Source of the DNA: Cyclobacteriaceae bacterium
Lineage (GTDB): Bacteria; Bacteroidota; Bacteroidia; Cytophagales; Cyclobacteriaceae
Length of the DNA: 64,000 nucleotides
Assembly (NCBI GenBank): GCA_026003355.1
Contig: BPHC01000011.1
Span: 1-64,000, forward strand
Reading direction: 5' to 3'
Each line of letters opens with the position of its first letter. Position 1 is the first letter of the stretch. Positions 9,138 through 19,300 of this stretch are shown here, one piece after another. The position numbers and the translations under genes were made by a program. The notes under the pieces are model-generated. The model did not search any database. It saw only the letters and a program-made list of their open reading frames with translations, and had not been told where the DNA came from.

Positions 9138-9884
9138 ATGAAAAAGCTGCTGCTGTTTGCTGTTGTTGCCCTTGCCCTGCCGGCAGGTGCGCAAACCGAC
9201 TACCTGGTAACCACCAGGGGCGATACCCTGTACGGTAAGGTATATTGCCTCAGGCAGGGTATAAACCAGCGTATAGAGCACATATCCGGAAAGAAACGAC
9301 AATACTTTAACCCGGTGCAGGTGCTTGCTTTCCGGTCGCATGGCGAGGATTATCATACGGTAAAAACTGCTAACGGATATCAGGCCATGAAACTGATAAA
9401 GGCAGGATATTTAAGTCTGTATGCATTTCAGCCCGAAAACCAGATGACCTTCAGCGGTCTTTATCTGCTGAAAAAAGATGGCTCCGGCATGGAGTTCTCC
9501 GGCCTGATGTTTAAAAAAAGAATGAGCCAGTTTATGGCCGACTGCCCCGCGGTATGCCAGCGGCTGGAAGAAAAGGAGCTAAGGCGCAACGACCTGGAAG
9601 AAATAATTGACCTTTACAACGCATGTATTGAACAGAAAACCATAAGCCAGGCCGATGCCGTTGCGTTTGTTTTGCAATGGGATGATCTGGAAGAACAAGT
9701 TAAACAATTGCCCGATTTCGGGGGCAAGGCCGATGCATTGGATATGATTCGCGAAATCAGAAACAAGGCAGACAGGGGCGAGCCGGTGCCACGCTTTCTG
9801 CGCGAAAACCTGCGTAGCCTGTTAAGTCCCTACCCCGAAATCAGCACACGGCTTGAAAAGTTGCTGGGCCGCCTGCAAAACTAA
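9138..9884 (+). CDS. Secreted protein of unknown function
   Basis: The ATG at 9138 begins a clear signal peptide (MKKLLLFAVVALALPAGAQ) of a 248-residue protein; upstream in-frame codons overlap the divergent bestrophin start. The N-terminal half after cleavage (TDYLVTTRGDTLYGKVY, then QGINQRIEHISGKKRQYFNPVQVLAFRSHGEDY) looks like a small beta domain often seen in Bacteroidota envelope proteins. The second half is helical with many charged residues (about 150-248). No enzymatic motif is visible. It is followed after 76 bases by the Rieske oxygenase gene, with no sign that the two work together. Confidence 0.72.
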   Translation: MKKLLLFAVVALALPAGAQTDYLVTTRGDTLYGKVYCLRQGINQRIEHISGKKRQYFNPVQVLAFRSHGEDYHTVKTANGYQAMKLIKAGYLSLYAFQPENQMTFSGLYLLKKDGSGMEFSGLMFKKRMSQFMADCPAVCQRLEEKELRRNDLEEIIDLYNACIEQKTISQADAVAFVLQWDDLEEQVKQLPDFGGKADALDMIREIRNKADRGEPVPRFLRENLRSLLSPYPEISTRLEKLLGRLQN

Positions 9885-9960
9885 CCTTTGCCCTGTAGCA
9901 GTTTTGTTGCAAAGCAACAGGTATTGCAGTAGCTTGCATAGGTTTAGCCTTTATGCTTTT

Positions 9961-11049
9961 ATGCCACAGCCACGTTTTTCTGTTTCGGCCGATATAAGCC
10001 GTGCACATACCCTTCATGCAGATTTCTACACCCGGCAGGAGTTTTTCGAAAGCGCCAAAGAAAAAATCTTTGCCCATACGTGGCAGTTTTTACATACCAC
10101 AGAAAGCCTGAAAGAACCCGGCAGTGTGATGCCGGTTACGCTTCTTCCGGATTTTTTAAACGAACCCCTGGTAATTACACTCGACCGGCAGGAAAATCTG
10201 CACGTTCTTTCCAACGTATGTACCCACCGCGGTGCACTTATTGCATCCAAACCCTGTACCCTGCACGAGCTGCGTTGCCCCTACCACGGCCGGCGCTTCG
10301 ACCTGACGGGAAAGTTCCTCTCCATGCCCGAATTCAAGGAGGTACAGAACTTCCCCACCGAAGCCGACAACCTGCACGAACTGCCGGCCTTTGTTACAGG
10401 TAACCTGGTGTTTACCATTTTACAACCTAAGATTGAAGCAAATTTGTTTTTTGGCGACATGCTGCAGCGCATGCACTGGTTTAACTGGCAGGCCCTGAAG
10501 TACAGGCCCGACCTATCTAAAGATTACGAAGTAAAGGCGCACTGGGCCCTGTATTGCGAAAATTACCTGGAGGGCTTTCATATACCGTTTGTGCATGCTT
10601 CGTTGAACCGCGTAATCGATTTCTCTGAATATCGTACCGAACTTTTTGCGTATTCCAGTCTGCAACTGGGCATTGCGCGGGCCAATGAAATAGCCTTCGA
10701 CCTGCCCCCATCCTCAGCCGACTACGGGAAACGCGTGGCCGGATATTATTTCTTTGTATTTCCTAACATGATGTTTAACTTTTATCCCTGGGGCCTTTCG
10801 CTCAACATCGTAAAACCGGTAACGCCTCAAAAAACCATTGTTTCGTTTCTTACTTTCATTTCGGATGATCGCAAGTATAACCAGGGCGCAGGTTCCGGAC
10901 TGCACCAGGTTGAACTGGAAGACGAGGCCGTGGTAGAAAGCGTTCAACAAGGCATCCGTTCCAGATTTTACAGCACCGGAAGGTACTCCGTTAAGCATGA
11001 AAAAGGTACCCATCATTTCCACCGGTTAATTGCCTCTTTTCTGGGTTAA
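9961..11049 (+). CDS. Rieske non-heme iron oxygenase, alpha subunit
   Basis: The 362-residue protein starting at 9961 has the two-domain layout of ring-hydroxylating or demethylating oxygenases. The Rieske [2Fe-2S] ligands are C87/H89 (CTHRG) and C106/H109 (CPYHGRRFD). The mononuclear iron site lies in ENYLEGFHIPFVH, with H207 and H212 two of the three ligands; a late acidic segment (ELEDEAVVESVQQG) fits the family. Electrons would come from a separate reductase that is not encoded here. Related enzymes act on aromatics, choline, glycine betaine or carnitine; the substrate cannot be read. An in-frame frame upstream of 9961 overlaps the preceding gene, so I chose the ATG that gives normal family length. 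It ends 2 bases before the next gene. Confidence 0.88.
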   Translation: MPQPRFSVSADISRAHTLHADFYTRQEFFESAKEKIFAHTWQFLHTTESLKEPGSVMPVTLLPDFLNEPLVITLDRQENLHVLSNVCTHRGALIASKPCTLHELRCPYHGRRFDLTGKFLSMPEFKEVQNFPTEADNLHELPAFVTGNLVFTILQPKIEANLFFGDMLQRMHWFNWQALKYRPDLSKDYEVKAHWALYCENYLEGFHIPFVHASLNRVIDFSEYRTELFAYSSLQLGIARANEIAFDLPPSSADYGKRVAGYYFFVFPNMMFNFYPWGLSLNIVKPVTPQKTIVSFLTFISDDRKYNQGAGSGLHQVELEDEAVVESVQQGIRSRFYSTGRYSVKHEKGTHHFHRLIASFLG

Positions 11050-11051
11050 AA

Positions 11052-11513
11052 ATGCGCTACCTTTCTGCCATTATTGCTTTTACCCTGTTGCACTGTAAAA
11101 CAAACCGCGAACGTACAGACCCCCCGCCCAACCAGCCAGCGGCAGATACGGTTCGGGTTATCAGCCCTCCACAGGATATTTCGTATGAAAACCTGTACGG
11201 CCTTTACCTTCACGAGAGCAACGGGCCGGGGTTTCATTCAACTATTGAAATCAAACCTATGGGCAACGATTTGCATTTTATCCTTACAGTGCAGCAGCCA
11301 GGATGCGAGTGGGAGCTGCAGGGCACAATGGCCATGATGTATAACCAGGAAAACGAATATGCAGGATTTTACGACAGCGAAACGTGCCGGCTGGTGTTTA
11401 CCTTTTTTCTAAAAACCAGCCAACTGCGGGTTGAAACGGCCGGCCTCTGCGTGGCGTTACCCGGCCGCTGCAGTGTTGGCGGCGTGTACCGGCTTGCCGG
11501 CACTAATCCATAA
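11052..11513 (+). CDS. Hypothetical exported protein, possible lipoprotein
   Basis: This 153-residue protein begins with MRYLSAIIAFTLLHC, a short hydrophobic leader ending in Cys15. The residue before the Cys is His, so the lipobox is imperfect. A Pro-rich spacer follows, then a compact domain with TIEIKPMGNDLHFILTV, C-containing QPGCEWELQG and YAGFYDSETCRLVFTF. The mature part has four cysteines, perhaps forming disulphides in the periplasm. It starts 2 bases after the Rieske oxygenase and is probably co-transcribed with it, and it overlaps the convergent menC end by 11 bases. No family recognised. Confidence 0.6.
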   Translation: MRYLSAIIAFTLLHCKTNRERTDPPPNQPAADTVRVISPPQDISYENLYGLYLHESNGPGFHSTIEIKPMGNDLHFILTVQQPGCEWELQGTMAMMYNQENEYAGFYDSETCRLVFTFFLKTSQLRVETAGLCVALPGRCSVGGVYRLAGTNP

Positions 11514-12570
11514 GCTCGCTCAGGTTCCATGCCCCGTGATGCTCATAACGGATAACGCCCCCTGCCGTACGCAGGGGCGAAACAAAGTTGTTGTGGTATA
11601 GCTGCCCGGTACCCAGCCCCTGAGGACGTACCAACGGGTATTGCGCGGTAAACTGGCAAATAGCATTTAACCCAATGTTCGACTCCAGGGCAGAGGTAAT
11701 CCACCAGCCAATGTTCAGTTGTTCAGCCAACGCAATCCAGCGCGCACACCCGGCAAAGCCGCCATGCAGAGAAGGTTTAAGGATAAGATAAGCCGGGCGT
11801 AGCCGTTGCAGCAGCCGCAACCGGTCAGCATCCGAGACCGCACCGATAAGCTCTTCATCCAATGCCACGGGTATGGGCGACCGGGCGCAGATAACCTCCA
11901 TGCTTTCGTGCCCCACCGGCACCGGCTGCTCAATGGAATGAATAGTAAAGCGCGACAGTTCTTTCAGTTTATCAAGGGCCTCGTGTGGATCAAATGCCCC
12001 GTTAGCATCCAGCCGTATCTCCGGTTGTTGCCGGTAGTACCGTCTGCGAATATAGTCCAGCAGGTGGCATTCGCTTTCAAAATCCCTGCCCCCCACTTTC
12101 AGCTTGAGCACCTGGTAGCCCTGCTCCATTTTTTCTGCTACCTGCTTCAGCATGAAATCCATATCACCCATCCAGATCAGCCCGTTAATGGGTATGGCCT
12201 GTCCTTTAATAAAGCCGTTGTTAAAAAGGATTCGTTGCCCGCCCCCCTGCAGGTCGAGCAGGGCCGTTTCCAGGGCCATACGCACTGCACTCCATTCGGG
12301 TGGAACCAGGCGGTTTATGGCTTCCTGATCAAATACCGGCAAAGCATTCAATTGGCCCACCAGGTCCGTCAGCACGTCATCCATGTCGTCAACGGGTTCC
12401 CGGCTTAGCCCCGGAAGCGGACCGCACTCGCCAATGCCTGTACAGCCGGTATTTTTTGATGGCCGTGCCACAACAAACCACGAAGTTTTGTGGGGCATGC
12501 GGCCACGCGAAGTGCGGGCATCGAAGGTAAAATGAAAGGTTTTTCGAACAACGGTAAACTGATATCCCAT
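11503..12570 (-). CDS. menC: o-Succinylbenzoate synthase (enolase superfamily, MenC-like)
   Basis: This enzyme would dehydrate SHCHC to o-succinylbenzoate in menaquinone synthesis. The ATG at 12570 (MGYQFTVVRKTFHF) gives 355 residues; earlier in-frame codons run into the divergent queA promoter region. Enolase superfamily residues are all present: KxK as K156/K158 (LKLKVGG), metal ligands D188 (LDANGAF), E214 (IEQP) and D238 (ALDEEL), and K265 (LILKPSLHGG). The layout fits the MenC/N-acylamino acid racemase/dipeptide epimerase group. I favour MenC because of the RTSRGRM segment and because aerobic Bacteroidota need menaquinone, but no other men gene is nearby, so an epimerase is possible. Confidence 0.78.
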   Translation of the reverse strand: MGYQFTVVRKTFHFTFDARTSRGRMPHKTSWFVVARPSKNTGCTGIGECGPLPGLSREPVDDMDDVLTDLVGQLNALPVFDQEAINRLVPPEWSAVRMALETALLDLQGGGQRILFNNGFIKGQAIPINGLIWMGDMDFMLKQVAEKMEQGYQVLKLKVGGRDFESECHLLDYIRRRYYRQQPEIRLDANGAFDPHEALDKLKELSRFTIHSIEQPVPVGHESMEVICARSPIPVALDEELIGAVSDADRLRLLQRLRPAYLILKPSLHGGFAGCARWIALAEQLNIGWWITSALESNIGLNAICQFTAQYPLVRPQGLGTGQLYHNNFVSPLRTAGGVIRYEHHGAWNLSELMD

Positions 12571-12597
12571 ACGGGCAGCTAAAATACGGCAATGGTT

Positions 12598-12605
12598 TAA
12601 ATTTG
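12598..12605 (+). promoter_or_regulatory. Possible -7 element of queA
   Basis: TAAATTTG at 12598-12605 matches the TAnnTTTG -7 element exactly and lies 8 bases before the queA ATG, which would make the transcript nearly leaderless. I see no TTTG at the expected upstream distance, so the call rests on one half of the promoter. Confidence 0.4.
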
Positions 12606-12612
12606 CCGGCCC

Positions 12613-13794
12613 ATGATCAGACCGGAAGATTACACCTACCATTTGCCCGAAGAAAGGATAGCCCAATATCCGCTGCCGGAACGCGATTCGTCAAAATTAT
12701 TGGTTTACAACAAAGGCGAAATTCAGCATGCCGTTTTTAAAGACCTGGCAGATTTTCTTCCTTCAAATGCCATTCTTTTCTTTAACGACACCCGGGTAAT
12801 CCATGCCCGCCTGCTCTTTGCCCGCCCAACGGGCGCACAAATAGAAGTGTTTTTGCTTTCGCCCGAAGCCCCGCATCGGGAAATGCACCGCATGATGAAC
12901 ACCACAGCCAGCTGTGTGTGGCGATGCGCCATTGGTAACCTGAAAAGATGGAAAAGCAACCCCCTGATAGTTAAAACCAAAAACCTTGAATTACAGGCGT
13001 TGCTGGTAAACCGCGAAACCGGAACAGTTGAATTGCGCTGGACCCCAACGCAATTTACCTTGGCCGAAGTGTTGCACCAGTTGGGCAAAACGCCCCTTCC
13101 GCCATATATAAAACGCAACGCCCGCAAACTGGACGAAAGCCGCTACCAAACCGTGTACTCCCGCCACGAAGGCGCGGTGGCTGCACCTACCGCAGGACTG
13201 CATTTTACTAACAGAGTTTTTGATTCGTTGGCGCAAAAAGGCATTGAACACGATTTTCTTACCCTTCATGTTAGTGCAGGCACCTTCCAGCCAATTAAAA
13301 CAGCCGATGCCCTTCAGCATGTTATGCACGAAGAGCAGATTGTGGTTAGCCGGCGCAATCTGGAAACGCTGTTGCGACCCGGAAAACTTATTGTAGCCGT
13401 GGGCACTACTTCCCTGCGCACGCTGGAAAGCCTGTACTGGTACGGCTTCAAGCTGCTCCGCCAGCCGCAAGCTGATTTCCGCATAACCCAATACGAACCG
13501 CAGCAGGCCGCCCCTGCCATGCCCGCCCCGGCCGAGGCGCTACATGCCCTGCTCAGCAAAATGGACCGGGAAAAAACCGACAGCCTGACCGGCCACACCT
13601 CCTTATACATATATCCGGGTTACCGCTTTGCCCTGTGCCATGGCCTGATTACCAACTTTCACCTGCCCGGTTCAACGCTCATGCTGCTGGTGGCAGCATT
13701 TACGGGCAACGACTGGAAAAAAATCTATCAGGAAGCACTGGCCAATAATTACCGCTTTCTAAGCTATGGCGACAGCTCGTTGCTTATTCCATAG
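12613..13794 (+). CDS. queA: S-adenosylmethionine:tRNA ribosyltransferase-isomerase (QueA)
   Basis: QueA transfers and rearranges the ribosyl part of S-adenosylmethionine onto 7-aminomethyl-7-deazaguanine in tRNA, giving epoxyqueuosine. The 393-residue protein shows the family blocks in order: YHLPEERIAQYPLPERDSSKLLV near the N-terminus, FNDTRVIHARL, GAQIEVFLL, GKTPLPPYI, YQTVYSRHEGAVAAPTAGLHFT, LHVSAGTFQPI, VGTTSLRTLES, SLYIYPGYRF and TNFHLPGSTLMLLVAAF. It is somewhat longer than the common 340-350 residue form. It is divergent from menC and tail-to-tail with the PorE-like gene, so it seems to stand alone. Confidence 0.93.
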   Translation: MIRPEDYTYHLPEERIAQYPLPERDSSKLLVYNKGEIQHAVFKDLADFLPSNAILFFNDTRVIHARLLFARPTGAQIEVFLLSPEAPHREMHRMMNTTASCVWRCAIGNLKRWKSNPLIVKTKNLELQALLVNRETGTVELRWTPTQFTLAEVLHQLGKTPLPPYIKRNARKLDESRYQTVYSRHEGAVAAPTAGLHFTNRVFDSLAQKGIEHDFLTLHVSAGTFQPIKTADALQHVMHEEQIVVSRRNLETLLRPGKLIVAVGTTSLRTLESLYWYGFKLLRQPQADFRITQYEPQQAAPAMPAPAEALHALLSKMDREKTDSLTGHTSLYIYPGYRFALCHGLITNFHLPGSTLMLLVAAFTGNDWKKIYQEALANNYRFLSYGDSSLLIP

Positions 13795-13802
13795 ACAGGA
13801 TG

Positions 13803-16100
13803 TTACAGCGCATTCAGGTCCACAATTCGCACCTCCACCCTGCGGCCTTCTTCTTTTGAAGTTTCGGTTTTGGTGGCGCCATAACCCTTGGCCACTATGC
13901 GCCTGCGCACAATGCCACGGTGGTTAAGGTAATTGAGCACTTCAATGGCGCGCTTGTTCGAAAGTTCGCGGTTAAGCTCTTCCGAACCTTCCTGCGAGGC
14001 AAAGCCCGATATTTCCACTCCCAGTTCGGCATGTTTGTTCAGGGCGGCAAGCACCTCGTTCAGGGCGGCATGGTACTGTGCCTTAAGGTCGCTTTTGCCG
14101 GCATCGAAGTAAATTTTTATCACCTTGCTAAGCAGGGCTTTGTCGTAGTTCGGTGCATGCCTGGCGGGTTTTTCTTTCTGCAAGCGGGCTTCGCGGGCAA
14201 CCTCAAAAGTAGGCAGTGAGAGGATGGTCTTGTCGCCTACGTTTTTCTTCTCAAATTTGCTTTCATCGCTTTCGTCATAATAATACACGCGGGTGGCTTT
14301 TTCCAGTTTGTCGTTTTTATCAGAGAAATCTATGTTTTCCACCGAATTTATTGCCCTTATCAACTCCAGGCAGTAGTTCACGCCTTCGTCATCACCTGCT
14401 GCAATAAGTTCGAACATTAAATCGTACACATCTACCTGTCCGGACCTGGCCAGCTCCACTTCGTGCGACTTGCGCAACTCGGCTTTCACATCGCGGTTGG
14501 CATCGTAAAAGGCATTGCGTACCTCGACCTCCTGCCCTACTACCACATCAAACTGCCGTATGGGCTTAAGGCTTATCTGCTGGTACAGCTCATAAAAATA
14601 ATCCTGGTTGGGTACGTTCACATTAACGGTGTAGGGAAGGAAGTCATCCGACTCCACCACGATATCGTAATTGCGTGCCGGAGGCAGAATTATGAGATAG
14701 CTTCCGGTAGCGGGATCAGGGTCGTACACAAAATCCAGTTTCTTGTTGGTTTCATTGTCAATAACATAAATTTTGGTGGGTATAGGCTTGCCGGTTTCAC
14801 CGTTTATAATTTTGCCTTTAATCATGGTAAGCGGTATGCCGGCCGAGTTGGGGGGCATGTCCATGTAGTAAATATCCTGTGCTCCGAAGCCGCCCTTTCG
14901 GTCGCTGCTAAAATAAGCGCGCGAACCATCGGCCAGCAGAGTAAAATAATTATCGTTCGATGTGGTGTTTACCGGATAGCCCAGGTTTTCGGGTTTGGTC
15001 CATTTTCCGTTTACAAGTTTGCTCATAAAAATGTCACGCCCGCCCATGGTATTGTGTCCGTTCGAGGTGAAATACAGGGTCTTCATGTCCGGATGGATGA
15101 AGGGTGCATCTTCGTCATCGGGTGTATTAATTGGCTCACCCAGGTTTACCGGCGCACTCCAGGTGCCGTTGGGTTGCAGCTCGGTCCGGTAAATATCCAG
15201 CCCCCCTTTTCCGCCGGGGCGGTTGCTGGCAAAGTATATGGTTTTGCCATCAGGCGTAATGCTGGCTGTGGTTTCCAGAAACTTACTGTTAATGGTGCCG
15301 GGCAAAACGGAAGGTTTTGACCACGTTTGCCCGGCTCGGGAAATTTGATACAGGTTTCCGGGGTCATCAACCCCTCCCATAAAAATCATCATTTTCTGCC
15401 CATCGGCCGAAAGCCCGGCCGTGCCCACATTTTTATCGGGGGCGATGGGAATGGCTACCGGTTCTGACCAGGTGCCGGAGGTGTTGTAGCTGATATAAAC
15501 CTCTTCAATAAACCTGTCGGCCGTGCGGGTTTTGCCGGTGTTGGGGCGTAAAGCGGTAAAGGCCATTACACTTTCATCAGCCGACACAACCGGGTTGTAT
15601 TCGGTATACTGGGTGTTAACCACAGAACTGAAATTGTAGACTTTCACCTCGCGGGGCACCGACATCAGGGCTGCGGCATTATGGCATATGGTAATGGCTT
15701 TTTCAGCCCGGGCAACTGCAGCTTTATCATTTTTCGAAAGTTCGCGATAGGTGGTAAACGATTCGATGGCACGCTGCAGGTCTTCGTTGCGCAGGTAAAG
15801 TTCGCCCAGTTCGTAATGGGCGGTTACAGGAACCGGCGCCTTGTTTTTAATGGCAAACACATAATACCCTATGGCTTTAAGCTGGTCTTGTATAAGCGGC
15901 ATATTGCGGTAGCAAACCCCTGTTTTGTAATGCACCAGCGGGTCGCGCTCGCCCGCCTGTATGACCTCCAGAAAAAGTGGCAGGGCCTGCTCGTAATTCT
16001 TTATGCTGTAAAACCGCTCGGCCTCCTGCAATGCACGGTTGTGCTGCGCCTGTACCAAACTGCACACCAAAAGGGTAAGGAAGGGTAAGAGTCTTTTCAT
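13803..16100 (-). CDS. PorE-like T9SS envelope protein (TPR, propeller, CRD, OmpA domain)
   Basis: The 765-residue protein has a signal peptide (MKRLLPFLTLLVCSLVQAQ) and then four parts. TPR-like helices occupy about residues 20-130. PD40/WD40-like blades occupy about 150-410 (NPVVSADESVMAFTALR, GLSADGQKMMIFMGG, TPDGKTIYFASNRPGG, HPDMKTLYFTSNG, LADGSRAYFSSDRKGG). A carboxypeptidase-regulatory-like domain lies at about 425-510 (IKGKIINGETGKPIPTKIYV). The C-terminal OmpA-like peptidoglycan-binding domain lies at about 650-765 (KIYFDAGKSDLK, EISGFASQEGSEELN). This is the domain order described for PorE, which anchors the T9SS to peptidoglycan. Related OmpA/TPR paralogues are common, so PorE itself is an inference. 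The Cys in the leader (LLVC) could allow lipidation. Confidence 0.75.
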   Translation of the reverse strand: MKRLLPFLTLLVCSLVQAQHNRALQEAERFYSIKNYEQALPLFLEVIQAGERDPLVHYKTGVCYRNMPLIQDQLKAIGYYVFAIKNKAPVPVTAHYELGELYLRNEDLQRAIESFTTYRELSKNDKAAVARAEKAITICHNAAALMSVPREVKVYNFSSVVNTQYTEYNPVVSADESVMAFTALRPNTGKTRTADRFIEEVYISYNTSGTWSEPVAIPIAPDKNVGTAGLSADGQKMMIFMGGVDDPGNLYQISRAGQTWSKPSVLPGTINSKFLETTASITPDGKTIYFASNRPGGKGGLDIYRTELQPNGTWSAPVNLGEPINTPDDEDAPFIHPDMKTLYFTSNGHNTMGGRDIFMSKLVNGKWTKPENLGYPVNTTSNDNYFTLLADGSRAYFSSDRKGGFGAQDIYYMDMPPNSAGIPLTMIKGKIINGETGKPIPTKIYVIDNETNKKLDFVYDPDPATGSYLIILPPARNYDIVVESDDFLPYTVNVNVPNQDYFYELYQQISLKPIRQFDVVVGQEVEVRNAFYDANRDVKAELRKSHEVELARSGQVDVYDLMFELIAAGDDEGVNYCLELIRAINSVENIDFSDKNDKLEKATRVYYYDESDESKFEKKNVGDKTILSLPTFEVAREARLQKEKPARHAPNYDKALLSKVIKIYFDAGKSDLKAQYHAALNEVLAALNKHAELGVEISGFASQEGSEELNRELSNKRAIEVLNYLNHRGIVRRRIVAKGYGATKTETSKEEGRRVEVRIVDLNAL

Positions 16101-16342
16101 ATTTTTTTACGTGTTGTGGGCTTTAAAATGCAAGTTTAAGGACTAAAACAGTAGTAAAATATTCAAATTACGGCCCAATCTTACTTGAGCCATAGCAGGT
16201 TTTTCAATGAATAAGTTAGCCGGTGCCAGTTGAACTTGTTTTTAGGCAGAAGGGAATAAAAACCTGTTGCATAATTTTTTGGCCTTATGTAGGAATTCCA
16301 AATATTTCTATCGAATTTTAAATATCGCTAACTGCAAAAAGT

Positions 16343-19300
16343 GTGATTAAACGCTTTTTTACCCGTGTTTTTGACCTGGAGCCCGGTGAAGAAGGACGTG
16401 TGGCGCTGCTGCTGTTGATGAGCTTTTTCATGGGGGCTTTTCTGGCCACCTTTTCGGTTGCAGCCCAAACTCTTTTTCTCAATAATCACGATGCTATAAC
16501 CGACCTCCCCCTGGCTTTTGCTGTTTCGGGGGCTTTTGGAATGGTGGCCACACTGGTGTTCAACACCTTGCAACTACGCATCCCATTCCGCCTGCTGGGC
16601 ATCCTTAGTCTGCTTACCATAACCGCCATAACCGCGCTAATTGAATTTGGGGATGAACTTACCGGCCGGGATGACCTGATTTATTATTTCGGCTTCACCC
16701 AGCTGGCACCTTTTTCACTTATTGTATTACTGGTTTTCTGGGGCTCGTTTAACCGATTGTTCAATGTACGCCAGCATAAAAGGCTGTTTGGCAGTGTTGA
16801 CCAGGGCATGCTCATCGCCTCGCTCATTTCTTTTTTCGCCATTCCCATTGTGCTGCCCCTGTTGAAGAGTCTGGAAAGCCTGTATACCATTAGTTTGATA
16901 AGTGTAGGGGTTTTTATGCTGCTTTTCATTTTGCTTTCATTTCGGTACGGAGGCGGACAATGGCAGCTGGCAGCCGAAAAACAGCAAAACCGGAAAGTTT
17001 CATGGGCCGAGTTCGCCCGAAACCGATATGTGCTTTCTCTAAGCCTGCTGGTTATTGTAGCAATGGTTGTGCTGAAGCTCGTAGATTATCTTTTTCTCAA
17101 CGTTTCAACCCAGCAGTTCAATGAAAATCAGTTGGCTACCTTTCTTTCGTTGTTCGAAGCCACCGTGGTGGTGTTCAGCTTCCTGTTTCAAACCCTGGCA
17201 GCCGACCGCGTTATAGCTGATTACGGCCTGCGGGTATCTATACTTATCAATCCGGTTGTGGTAGGCCTGTTTATTGCCGGAGCTGTAGGCATGGGCCTGG
17301 CATTTGGGTTTACAGCAGGCAGCCCTGCATTTCTGTTCTTCTTTATCATGATCGCCATGGGGCAGCTTATTGTCCTGTCGGTTAAAGAGTCTATTGACGA
17401 GCCCGTTTTAAAGCTGTATCAGTTACCCATAGAACAGCGTATTAAAATTGATGTCCAGGGCAAGCTGGAAGGTGTTGTTACCGGCTTTGCCATGGTGCTG
17501 GCCGGTGGGCTTATATACCTATTTAACCAGTTTCAGTTCCAAAACCTGCTTTACACAACCGCCTTCACCCTGCCTGTAGTGGGCCTGTGGTACTTTGTTG
17601 GTAACCGCATTTACCGGCATTACCGGAAGACCCTTCAGGAAACCCTTGTTCAAAACAAAAGCATGGTGGCCGGCCACATCGAACACGAGTATACCGTTGA
17701 CAAGGTGCTGGAAAAAGAGGTAAACAGTCCGGCAGTAAACAGGGTATTGTATGGTTTAAAACTCATGGAACAACTGGAGCCCGCCCTTTTTGAAAACACC
17801 CTCATACAACTTACCGGCAGCAACCATCCCGTAATAAGCGAATACGCCAAAGAACGCATAAAAGCCCTGGCTCTGGAATGGAATCCGGAGACAGACACCC
17901 AACTCAATCAGCTGGTTCAGGGAGCCCTGCACTCAGCCGAAGATACCAACGTGTTGTCTGTTCCATCCGAACGCCTGACCCGCCTGAGCAAATCGGTTAA
18001 ACCGGCCGACCGCATACTGGCCGCACGTTTATTGCGCAAAATCAATAGCCCGGAAAGCATCTTCACCCTGCTGGAATTGCTGCGCGACCCCGACTACCGG
18101 GTGCGCAGCGAAGCCATTGTTACGGCCCGCAAGGTAAAGAGGCCCGAAACCTTCCAGGCACTTATCGACATGCTGCTGCACCCCCTTTACGGCCATCAGG
18201 CCGCCTCGGCACTTATCGAAGCCGGTGAAGCTGCCCTGCCCGCACTCGAAACAGCCTTTCACCGTTCGGGCCAGTCCGATCAGGTTATGTTTCGCATAGT
18301 TCAGATTATGGGGCGTATAGGCGGCCCCAAAGCCCTTGAACTGCTGTGGCAAAAAGCCGATTATCCCGACAAACGAATCGTGCGGCAAATACTCTATTCC
18401 CTGCGTTATATAAATTACCAGGCCAAAGGGCGGCAGGCGCAGCAGGTAATGGATCTGCTGGATGCCGAAATAGGCAAAACGCTCTGGAACCTGGCAGCCC
18501 TGCATGAGCTGCCCAATCTGCCAGTTTACAGGCTGCTTCGCGAAGCGCTTATCGAAGAAATAAACGGCAACTACCAGCAGCTTACGGTTTTGCTCTCCAT
18601 TTTGTATGACCCCGAAGCCGTACAACTGGTGCGCGAAAACATCCAGTCGGGCGACCCCAACGGCATTGCCTATGCCCTCGAACTCATGGATCTGTTTGTG
18701 GACCCTGAACTGAAGCCTAAGTTATTTCCGCTTTTTGATGATATATCGATGAACAATAAACTGGAAAAATTGCAGATATATTATCCGCGCGAAAAATACA
18801 ATCCTATACAGGTTATTAACTACATTTTGAACCGCGACTTTAACCAGAACAACCGATGGACTAAAGCCTGCGCCATCTATACAGCCGCTCAAATACCTGG
18901 CTTCCGGGTAAGCCGGGGCCTCATTGCGCAAATGTTCAACCAGGACAAGCTCCTGCAGGAAGCAGCTGCCTGGGTTATTTACAATAAAGACCGATCGGCA
19001 TACCAAACCGTAAGCCAGCGTCTTCCGGTTCGGGATAAAAAATTCCTCGACTTGGCCATCCAGAACAACCAGCTGACCGACGGACTTAATGACGGCTTCT
19101 TTCTGGGTATTGAAATCATTTTGTTTATGCGCAAATTGCCCTGCTTTAAAAATATACCAGGTGTTCTCCTGGCCGACCTGTACGACAAAACCATAACATT
19201 CGATCTCCAGCCAAAGGATAAAATTTCCTGGGTAAACGATCTGTACACCCCCGTTCTGATTTGCGCCCACGGAGCAGCCGAATGCCGCAATGCCGAGGGC

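Noticed and set aside
14463-15320. 285-codon open frame opposite the PorE-like gene
   Set aside because: Antisense shadow of a protein with clear PD40 and OmpA domains.
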